A stretch of DNA of 64,000 nt from Athripsodes cinereus (GCA_947579605.1 OX388317.1:17069384-17133383); one strand, 5' to 3'; positions 1-12,000 are shown, counted from the first letter of the stretch. Numbers and translations are program-made. Notes: generated by a model not told the origin, from the letters alone.

Positions 1-365
1 CTCTCTGCGTACATGTATCTAATATAGAGAGGATAAGATTTATAGGTTTTCATTAATGAATCTCTCAGACTTTCTGTGATGAAAGACGTGTTTTAGCCTT
101 TCTTAAATTACAGTTTGATTTTAAGACATCTACTTATCCAAAAATGTTCAGAAATATTTGTCGCACATTTAAACCGTAAAATAACATATTTTCTAACATA
201 GAAATATTCGCTAGATTTTAAACTGAATATGTAATACACGTTTCTCCAACTTAATTATGTGACTAATTTTCTTGTATATTAGTAATTCATCGTCATTAAT
301 TTTCTATCTTAGTTACTTTTTCTTTTTGGCTCTATGATAATCAGAATAAATTTATCTATTTGGAT

Positions 366-532
366 CAGAGGTTTGCAAACATTTTAATACCACCGCCCAC
401 TTTGTGAGATAACCAAAACTCTGGTGCCTCACCCTGGGCGGATTTTCCTAGAAGGCAGCGTTTCGTAAACCTGGGTTTTCTACCGCCCCAGCGCCCACTG
501 GTTGGCGATACAGCCCCCTTTAGGAGTCACTG
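366..532. mobile_element. hAT-like MITE
   Basis: A 167-bp GC-richer block starts CAGAGGTTTGCAAAC and ends GGAGTCACTG. CAG...CTG ends with a GG--T-CAAA-type terminus are typical of hAT elements. The flanking 8 bp (ATTTGGAT at 358-365, ATTTAGAC at 533-540) agree at 6 of 8 positions, as expected for an old hAT target duplication. Confidence 0.6.
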
Positions 533-540
533 ATTTAGAC

Positions 541-1398
541 TATTTGCTGATATGTCTTTCAATTTCGATTAAATTTTATTTATTTATTGAAAGAAGTTCA
601 CTGTGTTACTGATATAAATATTAAATGATAACTTATTTGATTATTAGTCAACAAGTTCATCGCTTCTATATTTTTCACGGCATTAATCACAAATATGCAG
701 ATAGTCCGCTGACTACCCCAGTTCTTTATTTTTTAATTAACTAATTCTGAATAGTCGTACGATTAATTCTAATTCAGATTAAATTTGGGTGAATATTCAT
801 CAGCATAATATAGCAGAAATTCTTAGAACAATCAAACGAAATAGCTAAGACAAACTTTCATAAGTAATATGTTGATTATATTACAATCTATGATCATAAT
901 AATAATATAACTAAATACATACAGCTGGTGCATAGTTCTAGGTACAATTCCCTACATATCACATGCCTTTATTTTAATTAATCAAATTTTGTGATCGGCA
1001 ACAGTTCAATGCTTCAGACATGTGCTGTCTTAATAATATACAAACATTGACTCCTGTGTATTGATGTCAGTGTAATGAATGAAACTATGAAATCTGTACA
1101 ATTGATAGAACCTATACAGTGGCGGCTGTTGGATTGAATTATTGTGCGTTAAAAATGCCTTTGTACAGAAAACATTGATTTCCATTTTCGTTTCTAATCC
1201 ATGATAACGAATAAGGACGATACTATACAAATTCTACTATACCCTCATACCTGTCTATTAGGGTAAGCTTATGATGGAATGCCATATCGATCTATCTTTA
1301 TATACCTTATTATACATATATGTATTGTCTGTAGTGTTCCATTGACCAAAATAAATAAATAAATAAATATACTTCTTTCGCTTCCTCCACGATTCTGA
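541..1398. other. No gene seen
   Basis: AT-rich sequence with one short family G fragment near 695-720. Nothing else recognised. 1556-2143 is likewise empty. Confidence 0.5.
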
Positions 1399-1555
1399 TT
1401 TTTTATTTATTTATTTATGTATATATTTTATTCTTCACTGTACATTGTTTACAATAAAACAAATTAGAACAGTATCACAAAAATCAGTTAATACAATTCA
1501 ATGTACACAGGGCGAGTTTATCGCTATAATGTGATGTCTTCCAACTAACCCGGTT
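1399..1555 (-). repeat. Dispersed LINE 3'-tail repeat, family T1
   Basis: TTATTCTTCACTGTACATTG, CAATGTACACAGGGCGAG and TCTTCCAACTAACCC are shared, with changes, by the blocks at 12.0, 15.4, 15.8, 16.4 and 47.0 kb. On the minus strand each reads GTTAGTTGGAAGA ... then CAATGTACAGTGAA and an AAATAAAT tail, the form of a 5'-truncated LINE end. Confidence 0.6.
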
Positions 1556-2143
1556 ATTAAAATCCACACATAAATATTCTAATGCGTTCGTATGTATGTT
1601 TGTATGTCCTTAATGGACTCTGAAATAAGGAAAGACAGAAGTAAAATAATACACTCTATACGAGGTCTCATATCCTGGGCACGTTCAAGGCCAAAAACAT
1701 TTAAAATATCTTATGTATTGATAAAGAAATTATAATAATAAAATTTGTATGGAAAAATCTATGAAAGTTTTTGTAAGTAGCAATATTCATGGTCGAACAT
1801 TTTTCAGTGTATTGAATTAATTTCACAATGGATGTGACGCGAAATACATCAGTACTGAAACTAAACATTTGGGGATTATTTTGGTTATAAATTGTTGTGT
1901 TTGGTTATGATAAAAACTCCTGAATTATGCGAGTTAAAATTGCATATTTTTGACATCTTGGGCTAATTTCATAATGGCCGACATGAATGACAGAATCCAA
2001 TACATTAATATTTTGGTTGGTACTTAAGTTCATTTGTTTGTTTGTTTTGTGTTTTCTATGTCCTCTGTACGATATGTCTCATCCAGTTGGCGAGCTGAAA
2101 ACATTTAATTTGTATACTTTTATAAAGATTTAATTTATAAATG

Positions 2144-2477
2144 ATGATGTATCAACGATCTTTTGTCGATGTTTGGTAAACTTGAAAATCACTAAAAATC
2201 TCATATATCTACGACCATGCTATTAATATGTGTTCTTATTTTATTGTTGATATTCAGTTTCTTTTCATTTCAAAATATGGTTACCAATAATATTAAAAAC
2301 ACAGAACTAATTCAATGATGCTTCAATGTTCTTTTGTCAAAGTAAGGTAAACATCAAAATAAAATAAAAAAACTCATATCTACAACAATACTATTGATAT
2401 GTGTTCTTATTTTATTGAAGGATATTCTGAGTTTCTTTTAATTTCTAAATAAAGTTATCTGTTATAACAATCACAGA
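2144..2477. repeat. Two diverged tandem units, 171-bp period
   Basis: 2144-2305 and 2315-2477 share ATGATG, TCTTTTGTC, GGTAAAC, TATGTGTTCTTATTTTATTG, AGTTTCTTTT and CACAGA in order. It is non-coding and old. Confidence 0.7.
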
Positions 2478-3245
2478 AAAGGGTGTGAGATGTATCATTC
2501 TTAATTATCTCATAATATAATGTCATCATATAATATAACTATACCAAGCCATAGATAACATTTCTAAAACTTGCATTTAACATAATGGTAGTTAGGCACT
2601 TTTGTAAAGGATATCATTTCAATATTATGCTTGCATCAATCTGTTTCATTAGAAGTATTTCATTTATTCAAAACATGCATCTAAAAACATAAGATTTTCA
2701 AAATTTAGATATTAAGATACTGTCTATTGATAAAGATAATTGTTAGAATTGCATACCAACTTTATAATTCTGTTTTATGACTCACTCTGAAAAGAAATTT
2801 GTGGCTCTAAAGCATTATTTGCGTTACATCTATTTTTTAGGAATATAATTACATTTCAAATAAAGAATAATGTCCGCGATTTGTACTTTCGTATAATAAA
2901 ATTATTATTGTATGGTTTGCAGTAATTTTAAATTTCATGAAAGTATTCTAAATTCAAAATAATTATAGAATTTCTAACACTAAACGTAAACACTTCAAAA
3001 CTGTCATAATAAGCATAGAGATACTAAGTGTCAAAATCAGGGTTGCCAGATTGTGTGACCAAAATTACCTGCATTTTGCCAAGAAAATACCGCACAATGG
3101 GACCTTACACATGGGAAAAATATAATTTTTACTCCAACATGATAAAAATCATACTGTTCACAATTCTGTTTCATATTTCAATTTCTACCCCCCCCCCCCA
3201 TCGCTAAATTTTCGAAATAGTATAGGAATAAATATCGTCAGTTTT
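2478..3245. other. No gene seen
   Basis: AT-rich sequence with a poly(C) run near 3187-3198. No coding signal. 3726-4221 is also unassigned. Confidence 0.5.
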
Positions 3246-3725
3246 CTAAAGGGTCGTTCACATTTGTTCACTTTCAGTGATCACTCGGGATGAACCTCCA
3301 AGATAAAAAGGTGTGAACGGGCGTTTCATCAATAATGATCACTAGCGATGACGGATGAAAGCGATAACAGCCCGTCATAATTTCGATGAAAGGACCTTTC
3401 ACTGAAACGACCATAAACAAATTTTATCTTATTTTTTGTTTTATTCTCTATGAATTTGTATAGAATGTCAGAATCATATACAAAATTATTATGCAGTCGA
3501 GAACTATATTGATTGGTTTTAAGGGCTTTTTTTCATTTTTTTTATTTATTTAATTATATTTTTGTACGAAAATATGTCAAAATACAACATGACTGAGAGT
3601 GTTGACATGGCAGTGAGAGCATAGGATGAACAAATGTGAACAGACGTGTTCACTTTCGATGAACAGGTTTGACCCTGACACTCTGAATGATCATCCAGTG
3701 TGAAGCAATGTGAATGCTACTTTAG
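3246..3725 (+). mobile_element. 480-bp TIR element, copy 1 of an inverted pair
   Basis: Starts CTAAAGGGTCGTTCACATTT and ends with the imperfect inverse (GCAATGTGAATGCTACTTTAG). The motif GTTCACTTTC/GAACAAATGTGAAC recurs within both ends. A clear homologue lies in reverse orientation at 47801-48253. It is non-coding; the superfamily is not determined. Confidence 0.72.
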
Positions 3726-4221
3726 AATAATTATTTTCTCACGATTCCCTTTTTTACAATAGACCATTAAAGGATGACGTCACAGAAAAATCCTTGAGGG
3801 GCATCAGGCATCCCAACACAACACATTCACAGTGTTTACGGTGTAATATTAGGTGGGACGCCTAAAGAATAGATACCTAATAATCAAAAAAACTGTCAGT
3901 GTCGATTTTGTTATAATTTTGTCGTCTGACTTTCTTTTTTTTCTCTTATGGCATAACATCCTACAAGTATGATTTGCGCAATTTGATTGTTTGCCCCCCA
4001 ATCAAAAGCAAATCCATAGACAAGACCACGTGACCTTTAATGGTCTATGCAACAGGTATTTGTACCGATGATAAAACACAAATTAGTTACACTGGCAACG
4101 CTGTCCGATCTGTCAATTGTATGGCGTTTGGTGATCCGGTAAATTTTGTGACTTTGTTTTGATTTTAAAAGACTTTAAAAATATAAAACTGAATAAAACA
4201 ATACGTAGTGTATCTAAAAAA

Positions 4222-4739
4222 ATGTTTTCAAGAAATATTCCCAGTGTTAGGCGGAGTTTGAAGCTCAAAAACTACGCTGGTACATTAACAATGTTTTCCA
4301 AAGAACATTGATTTGACTGGTAAGCACTGTCTTAATATTTTAAATTGTTTTTTTTTTTATGTTTGACGACTCTTAATTGTATTTCTATTACAAGATTACT
4401 ATTCAATTCTGTGCCTTCTTAAAATATATTTAATGTAATGAATTTACTTAAAAAGGCAAATTATTTTACCGAATATTAGAATAAGCTAAATAAAAAGCTG
4501 AAGTGAATGTCTCAGATGCTTAATAATAATGCATCATTAAATGATTGTGTATGGAATGTCTCGATGACTCACTTATATGACAATCCCGTGTTTCTAGGAA
4601 GTTAAATTACTGTATTGCTGATGAATTTCAATGTTCTTTTCTTTCAGGATTATCTGTGAGTTCTATAAGAAGAATTATAAAAGAAAACATAGGGAAGGCC
4701 GTCCAGGATGATTTTGATATCTACTCCATTCGCCAAAAA
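4222..4739 (+). pseudogene. Two-block exon remnant with HTH-like sequence
   Basis: Block 1 (4222-4319) starts ATG and ends at a good donor (GTAAGCAC). Block 2 (4648-4739) follows a good acceptor (TTCTTTCAG). Splicing gives DLTGLSVSSIRRIIKENI across the junction. TGLS-S-IRRI is like the recognition helix of many DDE transposases. The joined reading frame is blocked just upstream in block 1, so this is at best a decayed remnant. The intron would be 328 bp. Confidence 0.25.
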
Positions 4740-4878
4740 GTGCATTTGTATTACACTACATATTTCTTATATTTATTTTACTGTTTTTATTAAATAGTTT
4801 TATATTATAATTACGAGTCTGTTTTATTTTCCCTTTAATGTAAAATATTACAGTTAACAGCATATTTTCATGGATGTG

Positions 4879-4935
4879 TAATTGTGAGGATATCCTTAGT
4901 TAGATGATGTCTAACTAAGGATATCCTCACAATTA
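4879..4935. repeat. Perfect snapback, 26-bp arms, 5-nt loop
   Basis: 4879-4904 and 4910-4935 are exact inverse copies (arm contains GTGAGGATATCCTTAGTTAG) around TGATG. It is directly followed by the LINE remnant at 4945. Confidence 0.9.
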
Positions 4936-4944
4936 TGCAGCCAT

Positions 4945-5745
4945 TTAACCAGTATATGCTTCTGAAGGTGAAAATGCTAAGTATTTATTAAATGATTTTA
5001 TCATGTAAAAGAAGTCCAAAGTCATGGTCTTTGAAAGAGGAAGTGAGAGAACAGTATGACAGGTAATGATTGACAACGAAGTGTTAGAGCAAGTTGACGA
5101 ATGTGTGTACTTGGATAGTTTGTTCACGAGAGATGGGAAGTGTGAAAGCGATTGAAAGGAAAAAAGTTGCTGGCAATAAGGTAAATGGTGCAATCCGACC
5201 AATAATTGCAAATAGGAACATATCTACCACAGCTAAATGGTTAGTGCACTCTGCTATCTTAGTGCCAACACTCATGTATGCAAGTGAGACGTGGACATGT
5301 TTAAAGAAGGATGAAAGTGGTAGAAATGAGATCGTTGAGAAGGATGTGTGGTAAAGGTCTGAGAGATTGTGTGTGTAACAGTTATTTACGAAAGGAATGT
5401 GGAATGAAAGTTGGTGTGGTTACAGGGATGAATATAAATATGTTACAATGGTTTGGGCATGTGGAAAGAATGAATGAGGACAGAATGACAAAGAAGATAT
5501 ATTTGGCTGAGAGGAATGGTGCTCGGAGACGTGGACGTCCGAGGTTCAAAAGCAAGATCATTTAAATCAAATCCTACAGGACGGTCACGTGTTGAGCACA
5601 TTGAACAGGAGAGCATGCATGAGGAATTGTATGACAGTGACGGAAGCGAAAGATGTATGCAAGGATAGAAGGAAAAAGCGCTCAATCCTTTTTGCCTACC
5701 CCGCGAGGGAAGTGGCGTGATGGTATATATGTATGTTTGTAAGAA
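4945..5745 (+). pseudogene. LINE reverse-transcriptase C-terminus, decayed
   Basis: Scattered over several frames are KVMVFERGSERT, NEVLEQVDECVYLDSLF, then GNKVNGAIRPIIANRN, TAKWLVHSAILVPTLMYASETWTC, MLQWFGHVERMNEDRMTKK and NGARRRGRPRFK, followed by the HVLSTLNRRAC and SILFAYPARE tail. The order YLGS, Y--E-W, W-GHV-RM, R-R-GRP is the conserved end of RTE/CR1-type LINEs. Frameshifts near 5140, 5350 and 5560 make it non-functional. It ends with a GTATATATGTATG microsatellite. A second copy lies at 21300-21567. It begins about 10 bp after a perfect snapback (4879-4935). Confidence 0.8.
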
Positions 5746-6193
5746 GTCCATTTACTTGGAGAGGTCCTAGCTTATTATTATTAGCTATAGCATTTTTTTT
5801 TGTCTGGAACTAAAAGAGTGAATAATAAAAAGAGTCGGCAACTAAATGTATGCACGGAAAGAGACTGATAGAAAGAGTGAGAATTGAAAGTGATGAATGT
5901 AATGTGAAAGTAGGTTCTCTTACAAGGTTTCGTTTTTACACAATCAATGTTTGAATAGGGCTACAATGTGAAAGATAACAGCGCCCTCGATTATTTGTCA
6001 ACTATTTTTTGACAAACTGTATGTATTGTATATATGATTTTGGCACGCATAGAGCTGATTATTATTATGACATGTACTTTTTTTGCTGCTAAATAGATTT
6101 TAAGTTCATTTTTTCAATAAGATTGTGTAGTTTTAACTCACATATTTGGATGAATATCTGTTTTTAAACCCGAGCGTTGCCGGGCCAACTGCC

Positions 6194-6313
6194 TGGAACC
6201 GATTACCAGCGGATTTAAGAAAGAACCAGCCCACTGCAACGTTCAGGAGTAAGCTGAAAACACTGCTTTTCAAGAAAAGTCATGGCGCCCTTGAGATGGT
6301 CACGGATCATTAA
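6194..6313 (+). pseudogene. LINE ORF2 last 39 codons with (ATT)n tail
   Basis: Open frame WNRLPADLRKNQPTATFRSK, LKTLLFKKSHGALEMVTDH and stop. The WN-LP--lR and F---Lkt-LF motifs mark the extreme C-terminus of a Jockey/CR1-type LINE. The stop is followed by GGCGCC and an ATT microsatellite (6338-6358), the usual 3' tail. GC content is well above the surroundings. Confidence 0.75.
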
Positions 6314-6541
6314 ACGGCGCCAAATATAAATTGTCTTTATTATTATTATTATTATTATAAAAGCTAGTTAAAATTAAAACAGACATGTACATACATACAC
6401 ACATGCATATCAACAGTAATAATTTTCTCATACGTGCACGCCAATTTTTCGTAATATGCACGGGATTATTTTAAGAACCTAGAAAGCAACTCATGTATAT
6501 ATTGAATTTTATAACTGCTTATTTTGTAGAACTCCATAATT

Positions 6542-6664
6542 TACTTAGTGTAAATAAAAAAACAAAAATCTTTGTAGAGTTATACTGTGTACTTTAATTC
6601 AGTAATTAATTTATGTACACAGTATAACTCTACAAAGTTTTTTGTTTTTTATTTACATCAAGTA
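6542..6664. repeat. Foldback element, about 50-bp arms
   Basis: Arms 6542-6592 and 6615-6664 pair nearly throughout (CTTTGTAGAGTTATACTGTG in the core is exact) around a 22-nt AT loop. It could be a hairpin MITE; no clear target duplication is visible. Confidence 0.8.
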
Positions 6665-7690
6665 TATATATATTGAAGAATTTTGGAATAAGATTAAAAA
6701 TACACGAATACCATTTGAATTGATAAAGGGAGTGCGCCATATAAACGCTCCTGTAGAGGCACCGCCTCTTACAGTACTTACCTACAATGTATCAACTCAA
6801 CATACTCTGTAGTTAAACCGTAGCGAACACCTAACCAGTAACAATCGATGGTTATAATATTATAATGTTGGTATGTAGTATTAAGTGTATCAGCTATCAG
6901 TTTGTTTGCTAAGTGGTTAATATGAAAATTACCCGATACGTTTTGTCGGTGTCTATTGTGGTCTAATCCACCGATCATCACTAATATACAATTCGTACAA
7001 TTCCACTGCGATTAATATCTGTTTTATATTTATCCATACCATTATAAAATAAAAAAAAAAGATTAACAATGAGCACCTAGTGTGCTCAGTTTTCTTTCAA
7101 AATTAGAAATTCAATATCACATTCAAGAGGTATAACCATCCTAAACGTTATATAAAGGATGGCTAATGTTTTGATTTGAGTTTTTTGAACAAGATTTGGT
7201 GTTTTATAATAAAAACATTGAAAAATATCTAATTCAGAAAATACTGATTCTCTTCTAAAGCTAAATTTATATTACAAAATTAGTTTAATGCATGATCAAG
7301 TTAGTAGTTTCACGTTAAGAACTTCTTTCGGATAATTAAAATTCATTAATTTGGAAAATGGTATCAATGCAGAGATACGTCGTACCTTTTCCGATGTAAT
7401 TTTTCTGAACATTTTCAAGCAATGGTAGTTTTTGATTCTGCATATAAATAAATGATATTTTATCAGGTTTTTGAGGATTGTAATTTCATTGTGATGGTAT
7501 GTTTGGTTTCATGTAAATGTCATTAATCGTTGTAATAGTGTATTTGAAGTATTTGGTACTGTGGTGATGGTTGCTCGGTGACTGCTTGATGAGATACATC
7601 CACCATACAATATCACACCATTATTATAACAAGTAGTAGTATGAATACGATATATGATAGAGTACAATACTGTTATACAACACATTTATA
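6665..7690. other. No gene seen
   Basis: AT-rich, with a small GC-richer patch near 6727-6770 (CGCTCCTGTAGAGGCACCGC) not assigned to any family. 8014-8951 has only a SINE head fragment and a possible LINE tail (8230-8495, minus strand). Confidence 0.4.
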
Positions 7691-8013
7691 TCTAATATAT
7701 GAAATTCTCGTGTCACGGTGTGTGTTATCATACTCCTCCGAAACGGCTTGACCGATTTTGATGAAGTTTTGTGTGCTTATTGAGTACCTAGGTCTGAGAA
7801 TTGGCCAATAATTATTTTTCATACCCCTTAAAGTTAAGGGTTGTCCACCCCGATTTTTTTAAATTTGTTTATGGTGATGCATTAAAAAATACATACAGCC
7901 CTAAATTTTCACCCTTTTACAATCAACCCCTATTTTTTAATAGCAATATTTAGTTTATGGCAAATGTATATGGCATAAGCATATGGCTAAACAACATTTG
8001 TCGGATTAGCTAG
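7691..8013 (+). mobile_element. Non-autonomous Helitron-like element
   Basis: A 323-bp element starting TCTAATATATG and ending GGATTAGCTAG, sitting between A (7690) and T (8014). 5'-TC, 3'-CTAG and insertion between A and T without duplication are the Helitron signature. The internal sequence (TCTCGTGTCACGG, CTCCTCCGAAACGGCTTGACC) is one I associate with abundant lepidopteran elements. It has no Rep/helicase coding. Confidence 0.65.
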
Positions 8014-8221
8014 TATAATGTAATAACTAGTCACTACAAGCTCTATATAAAGGATGTCTGGATTGTATAAAATAATCGAAGGTTTTTCCGTGACGGAGTA
8101 CAGTTGAAAAATATCATAACTCAAATGACAGTGTACCTGTATGCGATGCAATACTTTTGAGCAATTATGATTGTGGAGTCTTCTTTATTCATATTTTTTT
8201 TTTTTAAAAAGATACCTATAT

Positions 8222-8256
8222 AGAGGCCGAGACTCTACCTCCAGGTCCATTCTTCT
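8222..8256 (-). mobile_element. tRNA-derived SINE, head fragment
   Basis: The reverse complement contains CTGGAGGTAGAGTCTCGGCC, matching the A-box region of the family. The match ends after about 30 bp. Confidence 0.5.
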
Positions 8257-8951
8257 TCAGGTTGTTCTGTTTTGCGAGATTTTGGATAACATCGCAGTTC
8301 CGTATATTCTTGTGACAGTGATGTCTACAGGAGTAGATTAAATTATGTGAATATGTAATTTTTGTGTTTGGATTTGGATTTGTCATATATTTTTTTATCG
8401 ATTTGAAAAGTTGTCTCTGGAAGAGATGTGCTCTTATCGTTACAAAAAATACAAAAGGCGGGGCAATCGCGCATGCAATTTCTTCTAGCCAACCCAAAAT
8501 AATGTGTAAAGATAATCATTGAAAATTCCATTTAAATTTAAAGGCCCATTTCACAACCTTGTTTGGGTTCTTCGTTTAAGTATCAAAGTCCGCGTACATA
8601 CATTTCATTGTCGGGATACCCTTCGTGTACATACTTATAGAGTGTATGTAATGATGTAGTAAGTACAGTATACATATTATTATTAGGTACACTATACAAT
8701 GTCCGTGTTTAATGGATCATTGAATTGACGGGCGGCAATCAGGAAAAGGGCTTATTGGATCATTGTAACATTGTTAGCGCTACCTAAAAGTATTATTGTA
8801 TAAATACTACAGTTCACATCCTACTATATTATGTTATATGCGTTACACAATACTTAAAAATGTCCTTTAATGGATACATTCACCTTTGCTTTGATAATAT
8901 TGTAACATTATGATCCGTTGAAACATTATCACCGTACTTCAAAGTGTTTTC

Positions 8952-9132
8952 AGGGTCTCATTACATGCCCGTACCATCCCAAGCGATTTTCAGCAAGTTT
9001 ATTTTTCACTGGAGCCATTCCGATACTCCCAAGCACGTGGACATTTTTCATTCTATCGATTTTGATCACAACGCCGGACTTATTATTGTAATTTTTGCTT
9101 TTTTGTTATTTCTCCTGACTAATCCAAGATAA
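8952..9132 (+). CDS. Candidate terminal exon with hydrophobic C-terminus
   Basis: After an acceptor-like TGTTTTCAG (ending 8951/8952) a frame of about 59 codons reads SHYMPVPSQAIFSKFIFHWS, HSDTPKHVDIFHSIDFDHNA, GLIIVIFAFLLFLLTNPR-stop. AATAAA follows within a few bases of the stop. Residues after HNAG form a 15-residue hydrophobic tail. GC content of the first 130 bp is clearly above the surroundings. The product is unknown: the FHW motif recalls carbonic anhydrases, but the zinc-ligand pattern is incomplete, so I do not assign it. It could be a retro-copied or transposon-borne fragment. Confidence 0.25.
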
Positions 9133-9560
9133 TAAAATTCAGACGTAGGTATGTATGTGTACGATCATTAAGTAGTGTTGGTATTGGTGACGTTAATAAA
9201 ATAATGTCGGAATCTGGAGATGTAAAACACACGCGTGAAGGAAACTGTATTAATGTACCTATATATTTTTATTATAATGTAGGACTTACATAAGTATTCT
9301 TAATATGTTATTACTTACATTTCCAAGTGTTGTTATTTCAAGGGGAACACGTATTGTATAATGCTTCGTTTAGATTAGGAAGTAATTTATATTTTTGCCG
9401 AGTTCTCAACATTATAAATAATTAAGTATTTATTTACTAAAAAAATATTTATCTTTACTTTCCATGACTGGGGTAGCCAGTAGACTTACTTTATGCGATT
9501 AACATATGAAAGAAGTCGATTATAGGTATCTTAGTAGTTATGTGGGTATTAGCATTAAAT

Positions 9561-9703
9561 TTATTTACTTATTTATTATATTCTTCTTGCACACCATCAT
9601 TCACATAATAAAATCAAGAAATTAGTTTACACAAGAAAAAATGTGATGATATGCAATGGCGAGATTATCACATTATTGTGTTTTCTTCAATCTAACCATA
9701 GAT
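9561..9703 (-). repeat. Dispersed repeat family T2, copy 1
   Basis: TATATTCTTCTTGCACACC, ATCATTCACATAA and AAAATGTGATGATATGCAAT are shared with 45166-45300. The T-rich left edge suggests a reversed LINE tail. Confidence 0.65.
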
Positions 9704-9764
9704 TGGAGCATATATTTTTATATACGTAATTAAGTTTTTTAAACATGTTAATGTGTTATATATA

Positions 9765-9931
9765 CGGCCTCGTGAACAGCGGGTCCGTGGTTCGATCCCA
9801 GGTACCGGCAAACTCCCCTTTCACGACACAAGCTTTTAGTAGCTTACTGTGAAAGGTGTATAAGGTTGTATTTGGGTTTTATGTACAAAAACCCAGATAT
9901 ATCTTTTTTTTTAAATAAATAAATATATATA
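9765..9931 (+). mobile_element. tRNA-derived SINE, 5'-truncated copy
   Basis: Starts within the tRNA-like head at CGGCCTCGTGAAC, keeps the B box GGTTCGATCCC, the AAGCTTTTAG body, GGTGTATAAGG and the CCCAGATATATC end, and finishes in a T- and AAAT-rich tail. The A box is missing, so it should not be transcribed from its own Pol III promoter. Confidence 0.8.
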
Positions 9932-10082
9932 TTGAAAAATGATCGCTGCCTCGGTTTCAATAGAAATGTCCACCATTTTCAGACAAAATTCTAAAACCTA
10001 AGAAATTTTAATTCTACGTTTAAAAAATTGCTAAATCGCAAGCTTTACCTTTTATTTGTTAAGCTTTTTTTATTCATTTACA

Positions 10083-10176
10083 TTTTTTTTAAAAAAAAGA
10101 TATATCTGGGTTTTGTTATAAACCCAAATACAACCTTATACTCCTTTCACAGTAAGCTAAAAGCTTGTGTCGTGAA
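10083..10176 (-). mobile_element. tRNA-derived SINE, 3' fragment
   Basis: The reverse complement reads from TCACGACACAAGCTTTTAGC through AAGGTTGTATTTGGG to GATATATC and a poly(A/T) tail. The tRNA-like half is lost. It lies about 150 bp from the plus-strand copy at 9765, so the two form an inverted pair. Confidence 0.75.
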
Positions 10177-10999
10177 TTTTTGTATGATTTGTTTGCAAAA
10201 TCAGCATACTGTGATTTGTGGTTATGTTTATGAATTGATGGTTATGTGAAGGAAAATAAAAAAAATCTTTTTATTGACATTTGTTCTTGTCTTAATTAAA
10301 TTTTGTTTCTCAATCTGTCTGTTTGTATTTTCATAACATTTAAAGAGCTCACAGCTTATATTGCTATAAACAAAATGAAATTTGTAAACCCGCCTTAACA
10401 AAGGCGTTATCGTGTTCATACGTTTGTAAATTCCAGTGAATGAAATGGGAATGCCATTCCCACGCACCCTGGGCCCACTTCCACCTCTGTTCTTGAATTG
10501 CCACTATTACGAATGACATAATATAAACAGTACGTCACAAAAAGGTTAAATGATTGTCGCATGATAATATGTTCATCATAAAAATAAATGCTTGTTCATG
10601 CCTAAGTATATCTGTAGCATGTTTGCTCCGACATTTTATATCTCAAAAGTTTACATGACCTTTGTACAGTTATGACTAGCATAAAAGTACAATATATTTT
10701 TATTAAAAATATCTTAAGGCGTAATGCAAAGATATGTGTAAAAACAGTATTTATGATTATTACTATAGCACGTATGAACCTTTCTTACACAATCATGGCA
10801 TTTCCCGAAATGTTTTTGTTTTTTATTTGTGGTTTTTCCACAAAATGGCACATTTTTTCAAAATAAATCTTTTAGGTTATTATTATTATTTCAAATTGGG
10901 TTAATAATATTATGTTCTTTATTATGCATAATACCAGAAAACATAAAAAAATATTCTGTACATATTTTAAGTTTGACTTACAAATATTTTTATGATATC
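10177..10999. other. No gene seen
   Basis: AT-rich, with an unassigned GC-richer patch at 10440-10490. 11321-12000 and 12113-12847 are empty AT-rich DNA. Confidence 0.4.
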
Positions 11000-11320
11000 A
11001 TCATCATCATCCTCATCGCCCTCAACGCTTCTTTCGAAAGCACAGGGCAGAAACCAGCCTCCTCCATTCAATGCGTCTCTGTGCCAATCGCATCACCTCT
11101 TCCCACGACATTCCCTGCGCTATGATGTCGTTGTAATAGGAACGGTGTATTGTGAAAGAGTGACGCCTGGGCCGACGGAACCCTAGCGGACGGAAGAACA
11201 GTGCTCTTTTTGGCCAACTATGTTTTGGCATTCTCAGAACATGACCCAGCAAGAACCATCGTCTCTCCTGTATAACGGAGATTACAGAATCTGATCTCTT
11301 ATGATATAGATAAATAATAT
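11000..11320 (-). pseudogene. LINE C-terminal fragment (RTE-like), family B
   Basis: The minus-strand frame contains VISVIQERRWFLLGHVLRMP, WPKRALFFRPLGFRR, FTIHRSYYNDIIAQGMSWEE and EWRRLVSALCFRKKR. GHVLRM, R-PGRP-like and W-EV---AQ-R--WR--V-ALC motifs are the conserved end of an RTE-type ORF. The GRP motif is changed to RRH. It is followed by GAGGGCGATGA and a GATGAT tail. It is about 85% like the copy at 52.7 kb by eye. Confidence 0.78.
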
Positions 11321-12000
11321 TTGCATGCATGTTGGATTGATACATATTGATCTGTTTTAATGAACTACGAAGTAAAAGTTAATATCGTAAATAAATCATT
11401 TTGAGTGCATCAAAGCGGTTGCATGAGCTAGTAAAGTCATGACTCTAAGTGCATACTATATTCTGGTCTATAGAGTACTACAAAGTGTGTATAGGAACAA
11501 GGAATATAATATCAACTCTCTTATTTCTTTAAAGGATTATGTTAAAGGATTAGTTACCAACGATTTAAGCCTTGTACCCTTGCGAGAAGGTTCCTGAATA
11601 TGAACTTTTTTGTGATTGTTTTATTTTCTGCTTAACGAAGCTAAATTTTTGTATTTTTAGCAAGGTAGCCAAATCCAAATTAATGTGTTTTTTCTACTCA
11701 AATAATATCCAGAAATAAAACAGTAAAGCAGGCGTGATATTCTGGTAGAAAATAACTCCCACTTATTTGATATTTAAAATCTTTTAAATATCTAGTAAAA
11801 AACAAACGTACACAAAAATCTAACTTACATAAGTACGTGTACTATCTACATTCAGCAATGAGACATGTCATCGATTCTGAGCGTGTTTCAATTCAGTGAT
11901 GGATAAAGGACACTGCAGATTTTTACAATATGTTTAGTAGTTACTCTTCTTGTAGAAGATGTCATATTGGTTACAGGAATTGATATTACTGTCGTTTAAA

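Noticed and set aside
8952..9085. Carbonic anhydrase exon
   Set aside because: FHW is reminiscent of the zinc-ligand strand, but the expected H-x-H-W-G and GSEH motifs are absent.
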